A stretch of 64,000 bases of DNA from contig OZ038453.1 in assembly GCA_964036195.1 (NCBI GenBank), positions 20,869,206 to 20,933,205 on the forward strand, written 5' to 3'. Source of the stretch: Sphaerolaimus hirsutus. Taxonomy: Eukaryota; Nematoda; Chromadorea; Monhysterida; Sphaerolaimidae. Shown here one piece after another: positions 1 to 8,981 of the stretch; within the stretch, counting starts at the first letter, position 1, and each line of letters opens with the position of its first letter. The translations under genes were made by a program, and so were the position numbers. The notes under the pieces are model-generated. The model was not told the origin of the DNA and searched no databases. It saw only the letters and a list, made by a program, of their open reading frames with translations.

Positions 1-93
1 CGTCAGGGGTGAAAAGTGGAACACACCCTCTGAAAGACGTGTGCTCTTTGCGCGCAGAGTTTCGTGCGCTTGCGGGCTCGTCAACTGTCAACT

Positions 94-243
94 GTCAACT
101 GGTCTGTGTCAACTCAGATTTCGTGTTTCCGATTTTCTAATGCACTTGACGTTCTATTTATTTTTGAACATTACCACTTGTGCATTGTAAGATCGCTCTG
201 CGACACGTGAAGCCGAAATCTGAGTTGACACAGACCAGTTGAC
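94..243. repeat. Short MITE with 30-bp terminal inverted repeats
   Basis: The terminal 30 bases at 94-123 reappear reverse-complemented at 214-243, starting from the word GTCAACTGGTCTG. The interior of about 90 bp is unrelated AT-rich sequence. The size and the exact arms suggest a non-autonomous DNA transposon. I could not define a target duplication because the flanks themselves repeat GTCAACT. Confidence 0.6.
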
Positions 244-336
244 ATGTGTCAACTAGTGCGTGGGCCGCAAAACGGTAATTTAATTTGGCCCCAGTTAGGA
301 TACACCTTGCCCAGATATGAAAAGCAGAGAAGTTAC

Positions 337-569
337 CTCGAATACGGAGAGCATCCTTTGATCATACCAGTTTTCGTGTAGAAGGGATAAATCGATGTCA
401 ACCTAATATCGTCTTTGTAACCCAAAGCTTTCAGTTCAGATTGCAGTGAATCCATGGCTCCGCGCACGGCGAACTTTGAAGTGCTGTGAAAAGTGTGGGG
501 TTTAGATTCATTTTTTTCCAGGCGGGATACGGTAGATGAAACTACGTAAAGGTGTGCGGTCCAGAGAGA
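337..569 (-). CDS. SDR exon with the catalytic Ser and YxxxK region (Tyr replaced by His)
   Basis: The 233-bp exon runs from acceptor TATGTAG (574-570) to donor GTAACT (336-331), phase 0 to 2. It encodes LYVVSST (the Ser of the triad), then FHSTSKFAVRGAMDSL, which aligns with the family word YxASKFA but with His at the Tyr position. It ends with SIYPFYTKTGM, matching the PGxxxTxM loop after beta-6. The next exon must lie left of position 1. Confidence 0.75.
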
Positions 570-608
570 CTACATAGGTATTTCAGTACAAACTAAAATA
601 TGACAACC

Positions 609-701
609 TACCGTATTTCCTCGAAATAACACCAGAGGGGTTATTATTCCAGTTGCAAATTTTCAGGGGACTAATTCGAGGGGTATTTCGGGGAAATATG
701 G
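609..701. repeat. MITE, TACCGTATTTCC family (short copy)
   Basis: It starts TACCGTATTTCCTCGAAATA and ends TATTTCGGGGAAATATGG. Only the outer arms remain, giving about 93 bp in all. It lies in the intron upstream (in gene sense) of the SDR exon 337-569. Confidence 0.7.
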
Positions 702-1100
702 CTGTCAAATTTCTTTTTGGAATGTTTGCAGCAAATAGGTAACATTATTGTCTACACCAAAAAAATAAAATAAAAACCCCAAAATGTGAAAAAATCTTTT
801 AGTTCCCCAACCCCTCAGCCCACAATTTCACCCCCCCCCCCCAAAAAAAAAACCCACGTGTATGCCACGGAAGCGGGAGCGGCTGCATGTGACGCTACAG
901 AACACATTGTCGCAATTTGTCCCTTTCTATTGGCCATCATGGACGGCACGCATGGGGTGTGAAAGTGTTTTCTCCATGGAATAATTAAGTAGCGAACGTT
1001 TTTTTGTTATAATTTTGATTGGTTTGGGTCGATGAAAGCAGAACCGACCCGAAGTCGACACATTTTTTCAACCCAGACCCGAAATTTATTACATGATCTG

Positions 1101-1872
1101 CTGGGGCCAGTTCCGCAAGTAGACAAGTTAAGAGTTAAAAGTTAAGAGTTGAGTTAAAGGTTAAAAGTTGAGTCAAAAGTTGAGTTAAAAGTTAAGAGTT
1201 GAGTTAAAGGTTAAAAGTTGAGTCAAAAGTTGAGTTAAAAGTTAAGAGTTGAGTTAAAGGTTAAAAGTTGAGTCAAAAGTTGAGTTAAAAGTTAAGAGTT
1301 GAGTTAAAGGTTAAAAGTTGAGTCAAAAGTTGAGTTAAATGTTAAGAGTTGAGTTAAAGGTTAAAAGATGAGTTAAAAGTTGATTTAAAAGACAAATGGG
1401 TCATTCGTTGCAGAAGCGCGATACGCTGATCTTCAATCATATTTTGTCCCCGCACGGCCATTTCGAAACAACGTTCGGCGATTTTTTCTGTTTTAAGCGA
1501 TAATTTTTTTGGATACGTTATATTCAAATGACGTGCATACAACATTGGCACCATGCCAGCGAACAGCCGTATCAATACCAATTTCATATTTTTATTTTTT
1601 TTATATTTTTTACCATCATTTTCCACTTGTCTCTTAACTCTCAACTCTTAACTCAACTCTTAACTCAACTTTTAACTCTTAACTCAACTTTTAACCTTTA
1701 ACTCAACTCTTAACATTTAACTCAACTTTTAACTTTTCTCTTAAATTTTAACTTTTCTCTTAAACTTTAACTTTTCTCTTAAACTTTAACTTTACTCTTA
1801 ACTCGCCATTTGTCTTTTTACTCAACTCTTAACTTTTAACTCTTAACTTGTCCACTTGCGGAACCGGCACCA
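1101..1872. mobile_element. Fold-back element with GTTAAGAGTT repeat arms
   Basis: The left end reads GGCCAGTTCCGCAAGTAGACAAG. The right end is its near reverse complement (CTTGTCCACTTGCGGAACCGG), so the element has long TIRs. Inside each arm are arrays of GTTAAGAGTTGAGTTAAAGG-type units, in direct orientation at left (1121-1390) and reversed at right (1625-1855). The roughly 230-bp core holds a short minus-strand reading frame with no recognisable domain. It sits in an SDR intron. Confidence 0.75.
1140..1370. repeat. 50-bp tandem repeat, about 4.5 copies
   Basis: The unit begins GTTAAGAGTTGAGTTAAAGG and repeats every 50 bases with almost no change. It forms the left arm of the fold-back element at 1101-1872; the right arm contains the same words in reverse complement but less regularly. 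Confidence 0.85.
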
Positions 1873-2215
1873 GGATCCGATTAGAGTTGCAACCCGTAAA
1901 ATTTGCATGTGGGAAATAAATCAACTGTGTATTCTATTCTTGTATGTCTAATGTCTTTTGTAACAGTTGTAAATTCCAATGGGATAGCTTCCTCTCTTTG
2001 CAATTACCTTCAAGAAAAATAACGCCTTTTTAATATCCCAAATATATCGCAAATGGTAAAAAATGGACATAATTTCGACACAGCTAATTCAACACAATGT
2101 CTCCATAAAACTTTTGAACTTAACACCCCCTATAATTGCAGGAATGCGTGAATTGTCTGAGAAATGTTTAAGCAATTTGGTATAGTCCAAGAAAAAAACA
2201 CAAACAACTTCTTAC

Positions 2216-2361
2216 ATTCAGAACACCAGTGACATTGATGTCGATCAATTTTGCGAACTCGTTGGGCTTTTGCTCACAAAACCAGTTGACATTGAGTACG
2301 CCGGCATTGCAAATCACGATATCTGCCCCATTGCACTGTTTTTCATCGCCACTCTCTCGGT
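2216..2361 (-). CDS. SDR internal exon carrying the NAG motif
   Basis: The 146-bp exon has acceptor TATGTAG and donor GTAAG, phase 1 to 0. It encodes DIVICNAGVLN, which matches the SDR N-A-G structural motif with Cys in place of the first Asn, and then LIDINVTGVLN, which matches helix alpha-E. It is the most recognisable exon of the gene. Confidence 0.8.
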
Positions 2362-2534
2362 CTACATAAATATTTCAATAAAAATAATGTGAAATTTTTT
2401 TATCGTATTTTCTTAATTAACCCCCACCCTCCAAAAAATCTTTAATAATGTATCGGCCCCCATGTATTTGAGCTAAGACAAAAACTGGTCCCCTTGAATC
2501 ACTCCCCCCCGTTGACAACAGTGTGTCATGCATA

Positions 2535-2635
2535 TACCGTATTTCCTCGAAATACCCCCCCCCCTCGAAAAACCCACTCCCCTCGTTTAACCCCCCTCAA
2601 AATTTCCACTATGACAAAATTGATGAAATACAGTA
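2535..2635. repeat. MITE, TACCGTATTTCC family (short copy)
   Basis: It starts TACCGTATTTCCTCGAAATA and ends GAAATACAGTA. The interior is C-runs with CTCGTTTAA and CTCAAAATT, i.e. the same words as in longer copies on the opposite strand. It lies in the SDR intron between exons 2216-2361 and 2758-2926. Confidence 0.7.
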
Positions 2636-2757
2636 TCCGTAATTGAGCTAGCACTTGTTCAAATGTTGGTTCAATTAAAACTGAAATTTACAACGGTACT
2701 TTTCACATGATATTATTTTTGTGTTCTGACATGCAACCCAACAGGAAATAACCTCAC

Positions 2758-2926
2758 CATTACTACTCGCATCCGCATCAGGGAACAGTTGACCAAAACT
2801 TTTTGAACCCTTATGCAGTAGATCAGCCACTTTTTTCAAGTTCTCAGGTTTTGTCACATCCACATGTTCAGAAAGTACGCGGCCGCCCTCCACTTGAATT
2901 TCATTGGCGGACTCGAGAAGTAGTTC
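2758..2926 (-). CDS. SDR internal exon (beta-2 to DVT region)
   Basis: The 169-bp exon runs from acceptor AAAG (2927 side) to donor GTGAGG (2757 side), phase 0 to 1. It contains ESANEIQ and HVDVTKPENLKKVADLL, which match the SDR strand-3 D-V-T segment and the following helix. It joins in frame to exon 2216-2361, where the split codon becomes Asp. Confidence 0.75.
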
Positions 2927-3200
2927 CTTTGTTGAGAGGGTATTTTAATTCATTTTGAAAGGAAATCGACACTTAGGACACTTTTTCAAAGGTATTTTTA
3001 TACAAGTTTGTAATTACCAGTTAGATATGAATAATGTGTGTGACATTTAATTCTCATTGCTATGACTCTCATTGCAGTTGATTTTATTCATTCCTACCTT
3101 TTCAAGTGAAAAACAACTTTACACTTTTTGGATCGTCGCAAACTAATGTTCATCAAACTGTGCATGTCATTTCCCCCTTCCCTGCAACTGCTGGCAAGAG

Positions 3201-4370
3201 CAACGATGGAAAAAACACAGAAATTGAACACAGAAACTCATTGAGTTCCTGTGTTTTTGTTTTACACAGAAACACGGAAACTCACAAATTTTGAAAAACT
3301 CAAAACTAAAATGAGTTTTTTTTGTGGAGAACACAGAAACACAGAAACACGGAAACACAGAAAAGTTTTTTTTTGAGTTTTTGTGTTTTTTTTCAGCGAA
3401 GCGGTTGAATGCACATTAATTCAGTTAAACTAAACAAGATAAGATAAGCATCTATAGTATGTAAATATTTATGTACATAATGTATTCATATTTTATAATT
3501 GTACAAAAAAGAAATTCAAGATGGCATGCACATCTCATGGTGAATTTGACAATTTAAGTTTTGACATTTAAGTATACCTTATTACCTTGAATTAACCCCC
3601 CTTGAATTAACTCCCCTCAAAATGGACTGGTGAAATAATAAGCCCCGCCCCCCTCGAAATACCCCCCACCGGGATGATGTACATCATGTATCCAATGTAC
3701 ATGATGTATTCATTACTGATAATTTGCATCTTGGCTACACATAGACTGTACTAGGTTGTGTAGCTATCTACATGTTTATTTCAAATATATCCTGTTTGTA
3801 CGCATTTATAACCTGTTTTGGGTACGTAAATGCCTACTATTTTCTATGGTCCTTAAAAAACTTTCAGACGAAATAATAATGCCATGGGGGTATTTTGAGG
3901 TAATATGGTAGTTGTAGTTCAAATCAATTCTGTAGTCTTCCATACAGTGCACATTCATTGAAGAAGTTTGGAGTACTGCGTAAATTGTCATTTCTGGGCA
4001 TTTTGTTGCTGGTGTTGTGATGTGTTGCTGGCATTGTGGACATTTTTATGGACTTGTTTGACACTTGAATGAATACACAAATGTTATGTGGGGTTAAAAC
4101 ATGTGCAAAACCAATATTTTATAAGAAAACCACATTTTCCAGATCAAAATGCTGTAAATCAAATTTTTTTTGGGGAAAACTCGAATTTTTTGGAAAAAAA
4201 ACAAGTTTTTTTAGAAAAAACTAAAAAACTTGAGTTTTTACAAAAAACACAGAAATAAAAACAGAGTTACTCAAGTTTTTTTCAAGAAAAAAACTCAAAA
4301 CACAGGTATTCATTTTTGAAAAACTCAAAACACAGAAAGTGTTTTTTTTTGGAGAACTTACCCATCGTTG
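3201..4370. mobile_element. hAT-like non-autonomous element, CAACGATGG / GAGTTTTT family, 8-bp TSD
   Basis: Termini are CAACGATGG and CCATCGTTG, flanked by the exact 8-bp duplication GGCAAGAG (3193-3200 and 4371-4378). The interior is dense in GAGTTTTT, CACAGAAA and TGTGTTTTT words. A TACCTTATTACC MITE is nested at about 3574-3910. An opposite-orientation copy sits at 14159-15116. Eight-base duplications with short TIRs are the hallmark of hAT elements; no transposase is present. It is in the SDR intron. Confidence 0.85.
3574..3910. repeat. MITE, TACCTTATTACC family, nested in the CAACGATGG element
   Basis: It starts TACCTTATTACCTTGAATTA and ends TATTTTGAGGTAATATGGTA. The interior has C-runs, TAATAAGCCCC and the palindromic word ATGTACATCATGTAT. 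The reverse-oriented sibling element (14159-15116) carries the same MITE at the corresponding place, so the composite spread as one unit. Confidence 0.7.
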
Positions 4371-4399
4371 GGCAAGAGATAGAAAAACAGTCCATGTTT

Positions 4400-5152
4400 T
4401 TTAAAATATTTTTTTTAACCCGATACTTGATAATTTTATTGCTCGGAACCGAAATTTTATGAATTTTTTAATCGAAAAAACTGAACTGGAACCGAACCTG
4501 AGTACCGGAATAAACGCATATCGGAACCGAAAGTTATGAAAACCATGAACGGATACCCAAACCGCAACTTTATTAAACCCAGAACCGGAACCGAGATTTT
4601 CAAAATACCCAACCCTAGTATACACAGTACAAAACGAAACAGAAAACGGAAAAAATTGCACTTGGCGGAAAACGAAAACGGAAACGGAAAAAAAATTTCA
4701 GTGGCTGGAAAACGGAAAAAGGGCCCGGAAAAACGGAAACACAACAAAAATTTTTCCATGGAAATGGAAAAATTTGCTGAAATTTTGCCAGAAAACAGAT
4801 AAAATTTGCTGAAATTTTGCTGGAAGTGGAAAATTTTTTACATAATTGACAATCTGCATGAATGTTTACCAGTTTGGCTGGAACAGAAAACGAAAGTTGA
4901 GCCAGAAAAAGGTAAAATGAGGCAGAAAAACAGAAAATTGAGGCAGAAAATGGAAAAAAAGATAAAAACTGGAAATTTTCCTGGAAAACGGAAAAAGGGT
5001 GGATAAACTGAAAATTTAGCGAGAAAACGGAACATGCGCCGGAAAAACGGACACAAAAAAGTGGCGGGAAAACGGAACGGAAAAAGGAAAAAATTTCAGC
5101 AGCTGGAAAACGGAAAAATTTGTCTGCGGAAAACGGAAATTTGACACCCTAG
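4400..5152. repeat. Low-complexity hAT-like remnants (GGAACCGAAA and GGAAAACGG families)
   Basis: 4400-4617 is rich in GGAACCGAA words and ends AACCCTA. 4618-5152 is a continuous array of GGAAAACGGAAAAA-type words and ends TTTGACACCCTA, the same terminus as the complete element at 32800-33437. I could not find matching 8-bp duplications, so these look truncated or fused. Open frames here are by-products of the array. The right terminus sits only 7 bp from the SDR exon that ends at 5160. Confidence 0.6.
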
Positions 5153-5159
5153 TACACAC

Positions 5160-5579
5160 CTCATTTACATCGCACATAACCACATAAGCGCCCAATTCCA
5201 ATGCGAAAATCCTGGCCATGTGCAGACCGATTCCCTGGTGTCAATCCCAGATCCTGTAAAGTGCCCTGTAAAATGTCAAATGTCATGCAAAGTGTCAAAA
5301 GTCATGGAAAATGCCCTGCAAAATGGCAACCCGGTTGCCATTTTGCAGGGCATTTTCCATGACTTTTGACACTTTGCATGACATTTGACATTTGACATGA
5401 CAGTTTACACGGTCTGGGACTGCCCCCTGGGCTGCCCCGGTGATTACGACCACTTTCTGACGCACTGATTTACGTTCGCTGGTTGAAAATGAGCAGAAAT
5501 CCATGAAAAACGCCAAAATCATAAATGGAAGGTTGTATAGAATAATGAGGATTATCTTTAGTCTGTAATATAGCGACAT
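5160..5579 (-). CDS. SDR first coding exon, interrupted by a palindromic insert
   Basis: The ATG at 5579 gives a short N-terminus with a hydrophobic stretch (about residues 6-27), then ITGAAQ. Coding continues at 5232 with IGLHMARIFALELGAYVV and ends at MCDVNE before a gtgtgt donor at 5159-5154. The two halves are separated by a sequence starting at 5239 and flanked by CCCTGG at 5233-5238 and 5425-5430. Removing the insert and one CCCTGG keeps the frame exactly, so this was one exon. As it stands, reading runs into a stop at 5295. No usable GT donor sits where splicing would restore the frame. Confidence 0.72.
5239..5430. repeat. Palindromic insert in the SDR exon with 6-bp target duplication
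   Basis: The insert starts TGTCAATCCCAG and ends TCTGGGACTGCC, and is flanked by CCCTGG at 5233-5238 and 5425-5430. Its core is a long inverted repeat around the centre near 5335: GCAAAGTGTCAAAAGTCATG on one side, its complement on the other. Related sequence with the same end words (CAATCCCAGGCCC and GGGACTGCCCC) occurs at about 11640-12074 and 17905-18030. Confidence 0.75.
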
Positions 5580-6128
5580 TATAGAAGTTTTTGAATAAAG
5601 TTGTATAAAGTTTGTTTTATTTATATGTTGCTTGTATGCGTTTTCTCTATAGCAGTATTTAAATTTCGGCAAAATTACTTGCTTCTTATCACGTTGCGTT
5701 GTTTATTATGGTAACGTGTACAAACTTTTATTTGCTATGGTTATGCAAATATTTGGCAGTAGCCACCATACACAACATAAAGCGTGTATCATTTTACATT
5801 TCTGTACACCAGTTAAAAGTTAGAAAATCACAATTTACATGCGGGGCGTAGTGAAAGTGATGTGAAATTACCGGGGCACAGGTGCCCTGGTGCTGGGCAC
5901 CGCAATGCACCAGCAGCGGTGGTTGTGCGGTTTTCTTGCAATTTTCAGATGTGCCCTGCCAGTGCCATTCCCATCTTTTCACAATGTGGCCACACAAGCT
6001 GGTTTTCAAGGTTCCTTTTCGAAAACTCTTCTTCGCTGTGCGGTTTTCAAAACTGTGCAATTTGCACTTTTATTTTTCAATATGTGAAAGCATATGTCAT
6101 ATCGGTTTCAGCAAGTCACATTTGCCAT

Positions 6129-7319
6129 TAACGATGGCAAAACCTCCGAAAAAATGTATTTAAATTTTTAAGTGTTTCTTCCAAAATGAATTTTCAAATT
6201 TTCGAATTTTTCCTCAAATGAATTTTCGAATTTCGAATTTAATTTTCGAATCTTCGAATTTTCGAATCTTTTTGGGCAATTTTCAAATTTTTTTTGGGTA
6301 ATTTTCGAATTTTTTTACATACTTTTTGAATTTTTTGGAAAAATATCGAATTAAGAGCTTTTTGAAGCTGTTAAGTAGTTATGTTGAAATAGTTATGGGT
6401 GCTCGGTGCATTCCTGTGCATTCTTCAATGTAACAGGGTCTACCCATAGCTGGAATTGTGGGTGGCTGTTATGGGGGGGGGGGGTCCACCAGACTTTTAT
6501 GCCATTCTATTCTGTTGTACATTTACTGATTATGTAATTGCAAAAATTTTATGCAATTTGACCCTGTTTTTATGTGATTTGTTTGATTTATTTGATATAT
6601 TTACCATTTATCCTTGAATAAGTCCCCCTCAAATAAGTCCCCCTCACTGACAAAAAATACCCCCCCCCCCTGAAAAATTTATTTTACACGTTGAAATACT
6701 GGGTCAACCTGGCATAATGAATTTGTACATTACTAATCCAACCTCAAAAATGGAATCTACAAGTTGTGCAGATCATTTTAAGTATTTAACAGTCCAAATC
6801 AGCCAAGAAATGGCCGAGTTATTAAGCTTTATCGTCAACTAGCCAGATTGGTCATGTAAAGTCAACACCTTTTTATCGACCCCCCCCTTCTTGGGATTGG
6901 GGAACGATTCAAGGAAACAAAACAATTTGGTTGATGTGCAACAGAATGGGGTGACACAAAGTCTGGTGGACTCACCCCCTAAAATGCTTTCCCCAATTCC
7001 AGCTATGGGTCTGCCACAGAAGCCATTTCAATGTTCATTGACTTTTTTTCGTTTAGATAGACTTTTTCAGATGCACCGCTTATCAATATCAATCGATTTA
7101 GCACATAGAACCTAAGAATGTGTTTTATGTCCTTGAATTCCCTGAAAAATTCAAACACTATTTTTGAATTTATGAATTTTTGAATTTTTGAATTTTTTCA
7201 AAAAAAACAATGATTTTTAAGTGTTTTTTCCAGTGGTGGAATAAAAATTCGAAAATTCTGAAAAAATTTGAAAATTCGAAAATATTTTTGAATTTTTGAA
7301 TCTTTTTTTGCCATCGTTA
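6129..7319. mobile_element. hAT-like element, TAACGATGGC / TTCGAATTTT family, 8-bp TSD
   Basis: Termini are TAACGATGGC and GCCATCGTTA, flanked by the exact duplication TTTGCCAT (6121-6128 and 7320-7327). Both outer parts are arrays of AATTTTCGAATTTT words. The middle holds a decayed C/T-run MITE-like stretch (about 6595-6690) and unassigned sequence. No transposase was seen. Confidence 0.85.
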
Positions 7320-8019
7320 TTTGCCATTCAAAGTTCACATTTGCAGAAGATTTTTGAAAACTGTATGGCGACGCGTCACCTCTGTAGCGGCGACGCGTCA
7401 TCAACATAATACTCTGAAGACAATTTTGAAAACTTCAAATTGAATAATGTAGTTTTCAAAAATTTACATTCCAGTTTTCAAATGTGTAAAACATTTTTGA
7501 AAACTGAACATGGAGGGTGATGTACAGCGACGTATGGCGACGTTGCTGTACGTCGCTGTATGTCGCTGTACATGCCAGTTTTCAATATCTGTTAAACATA
7601 TGTGAAAATGTGTCGCCGGACACACTGAAAGTAGCAAAATCATTGCCAGGCATCACCAGTTTATGAAATTTTGCCAACTTACTCCAAAATCCTTTAAAAA
7701 CCACTGCATGAATGGGTTTATGTAAAATTGACACTGTAGATGCAGTATTTCATGCTGCATTTAATGATAGGGTTGTAGAAAACTTGGGATTTATGTAAAA
7801 TAAAATAAATTTTATTAAAAATTATGTCACTGTGGCTACGTTTCAGGCAACAACTGCATATGTCACCTGTTTTTACAACTTATTACCATATTTGAAAAGT
7901 ATTTATAAAATGAAAGAATTCATGCATTTATCAACAACACAGAATCTGAGACTTGGTATTACTGTTACAAAGGGTTCAAATGCACAACTACTGGTTAAAT
8001 TTCTCTTCGTGAAATTTGT

Positions 8020-8981
8020 GTGGACCATGCAATGATTATGAATGATCTTGCATTACAGGTTGTCCCATGCGCGCCGCTGTGTAGAATGCATTTTTGGAAT
8101 TTTGGCTGCTCGGTGGCGCATCCTGCTAATGACAATTTCAATGGAACCACAAAGGGTCAGCAAACTGGTTATGGCTGCATGTTATTTGCACAATTTTATC
8201 AAAGAATTGCATGGCACAAATGTATCGGATCACTTTGACAAGGAAGGAAATGAAAAGCCACCTGTGCGGCTGTCGAAGAACAACGTCTACACGACCAAAC
8301 AGTTAGAAATTATATTTGAATTGATATAGATTTTTGAAACTGCTGAACATTTCATAAATGCAGTTACCGTATTTCCTCGAAATACCCCCCGGGGGGTGAT
8401 TGTTTCATAGTGGTCCCGAGAGGGGGGGGGGGGTTAAACGAGGGGGGGGGGTATTTCGAGGGGGGGGGGGTTATTATTTCACAAGAAACTTTTGAAAACC
8501 AAGTACGAAATTGTCGTCTGAAACGTACACAGACGTCGAAAAATGCAACAAAAACCGCCATTTATAAGGTTCTGTAGGCTAATATTAGCATGTAGATGGT
8601 ATGTACACTGTTCTAACGTGACACCGACATTGTTTTAATGTGTGTTCTGCAGTACACTGAACACAAACTACAGTTATTGTCATGTACGTTCCCTTTACAC
8701 TCAATTTGGGGGGGGGTATTTCGAGGGGGGGGTGATTGTTTCAAAGTGGTCTCGAGAGGGGGGGGGGTCAAATGAGGGGGGGGGGGTATTTCAAGGGGGG
8801 GGGGGGTATTTCGGGGAAATACGGTAGATTGGCGCCACGCATACGATGGTTTAGAGGATGGATTAAAGTCCTAAATCACAACAATGAACCACAGGATGCC
8901 CAGCTATTGAGAGAGAACCTGAAAGACTGGTTGAAATCTACTCATGGCAGGGTTCCATGGATAGATCTGAATAACTTTTGA
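8020..8981 (+). pseudogene. PIF/Harbinger (HARBI1-like) nuclease C-terminal remnant
   Basis: Harbinger transposases are DDE nucleases of the DDE_Tnp_4 type. The frame at 8042-8329 contains YRLSHARRCVECIFGILAAR, which matches the conserved family block around the last catalytic acid, followed by VMAACYLHNFI, matching the A-C-x-L-H-N-F block. At 8840-8981 a second frame gives LRENLKDWLK and GRVPW, like the family's C-terminal R-x-x-L and G-x-V-P-W words. The two parts are separated by a MITE at 8365-8826 and by a stop after ELI. The upstream catalytic region is missing or unrecognisable. Confidence 0.75.
8365..8826. repeat. MITE, TACCGTATTTCC family (full-length copy)
   Basis: The ends are TACCGTATTTCCTCGAAATA and TTTCGGGGAAATACGGTA. 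Both sides carry G-runs of 8-12 with GTATTTCGAGG. The interior has the family's core (CAAGTAC, GTCGTCTGAAACGTAC, AGACGTCGAAAA). It splits the Harbinger transposase remnant. Confidence 0.85.

Larger units (their letters stand above)
337..5579 (-). pseudogene. Short-chain dehydrogenase/reductase (SDR16C/RDH-like), probably broken, 3' end off window
   Basis: This is a spliced minus-strand gene for an NAD(P)-dependent oxidoreductase. Exons read 5579-5160 (interrupted by an insert), 2926-2758, 2361-2216 and 569-337, and the phases agree at the 5160/2926 and 2758/2361 junctions. Visible family marks are an N-terminal hydrophobic segment (as in membrane-anchored retinol/17-beta-type SDRs), VVVITGAAQG followed by IGLHMA (Rossmann TGxxxGIG), an acidic MCDVNE after beta-2, HVDVT, VICNAGV (NAG motif), DINVTGVLN, VVSST (catalytic Ser region) and HSTSKFA. 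Three things argue against a working enzyme. A 192-bp insert splits the TGxxxGIG motif inside one exon. The YxxxK tyrosine is His (codon CAC). About 10 residues between exon 2216-2361 and exon 337-569 are missing unless a micro-exon is used; 2008-2025 is one candidate. The SDR superfamily is clear; assignment to the SDR16C/RDH10 branch is inference. Confidence 0.72.

Noticed and set aside
1140..1855. GTTAAGAGTT arrays considered as a CRISPR-like or telomeric array
   Set aside because: The units are contiguous without variable spacers, are eukaryotic in context, and form inverted arms of a transposon-like element; the word is not a known telomere repeat.
4401..5219. Overlapping open frames of 66-100 aa on both strands (Phe/Pro-rich or Lys/Glu-rich)
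   Set aside because: They are translations of GGAAAACGG and GGAACCGAA arrays; the same appears at 32757-33568. There is no codon structure or domain beyond the repeat.
8642..8827. Gly-rich frames such as GGGYFEGG in MITEs
   Set aside because: They recur at every TACCGTATT MITE (e.g. 13085, 60030, 62511) because G-runs read as Gly; they are repeat by-products, not proteins.
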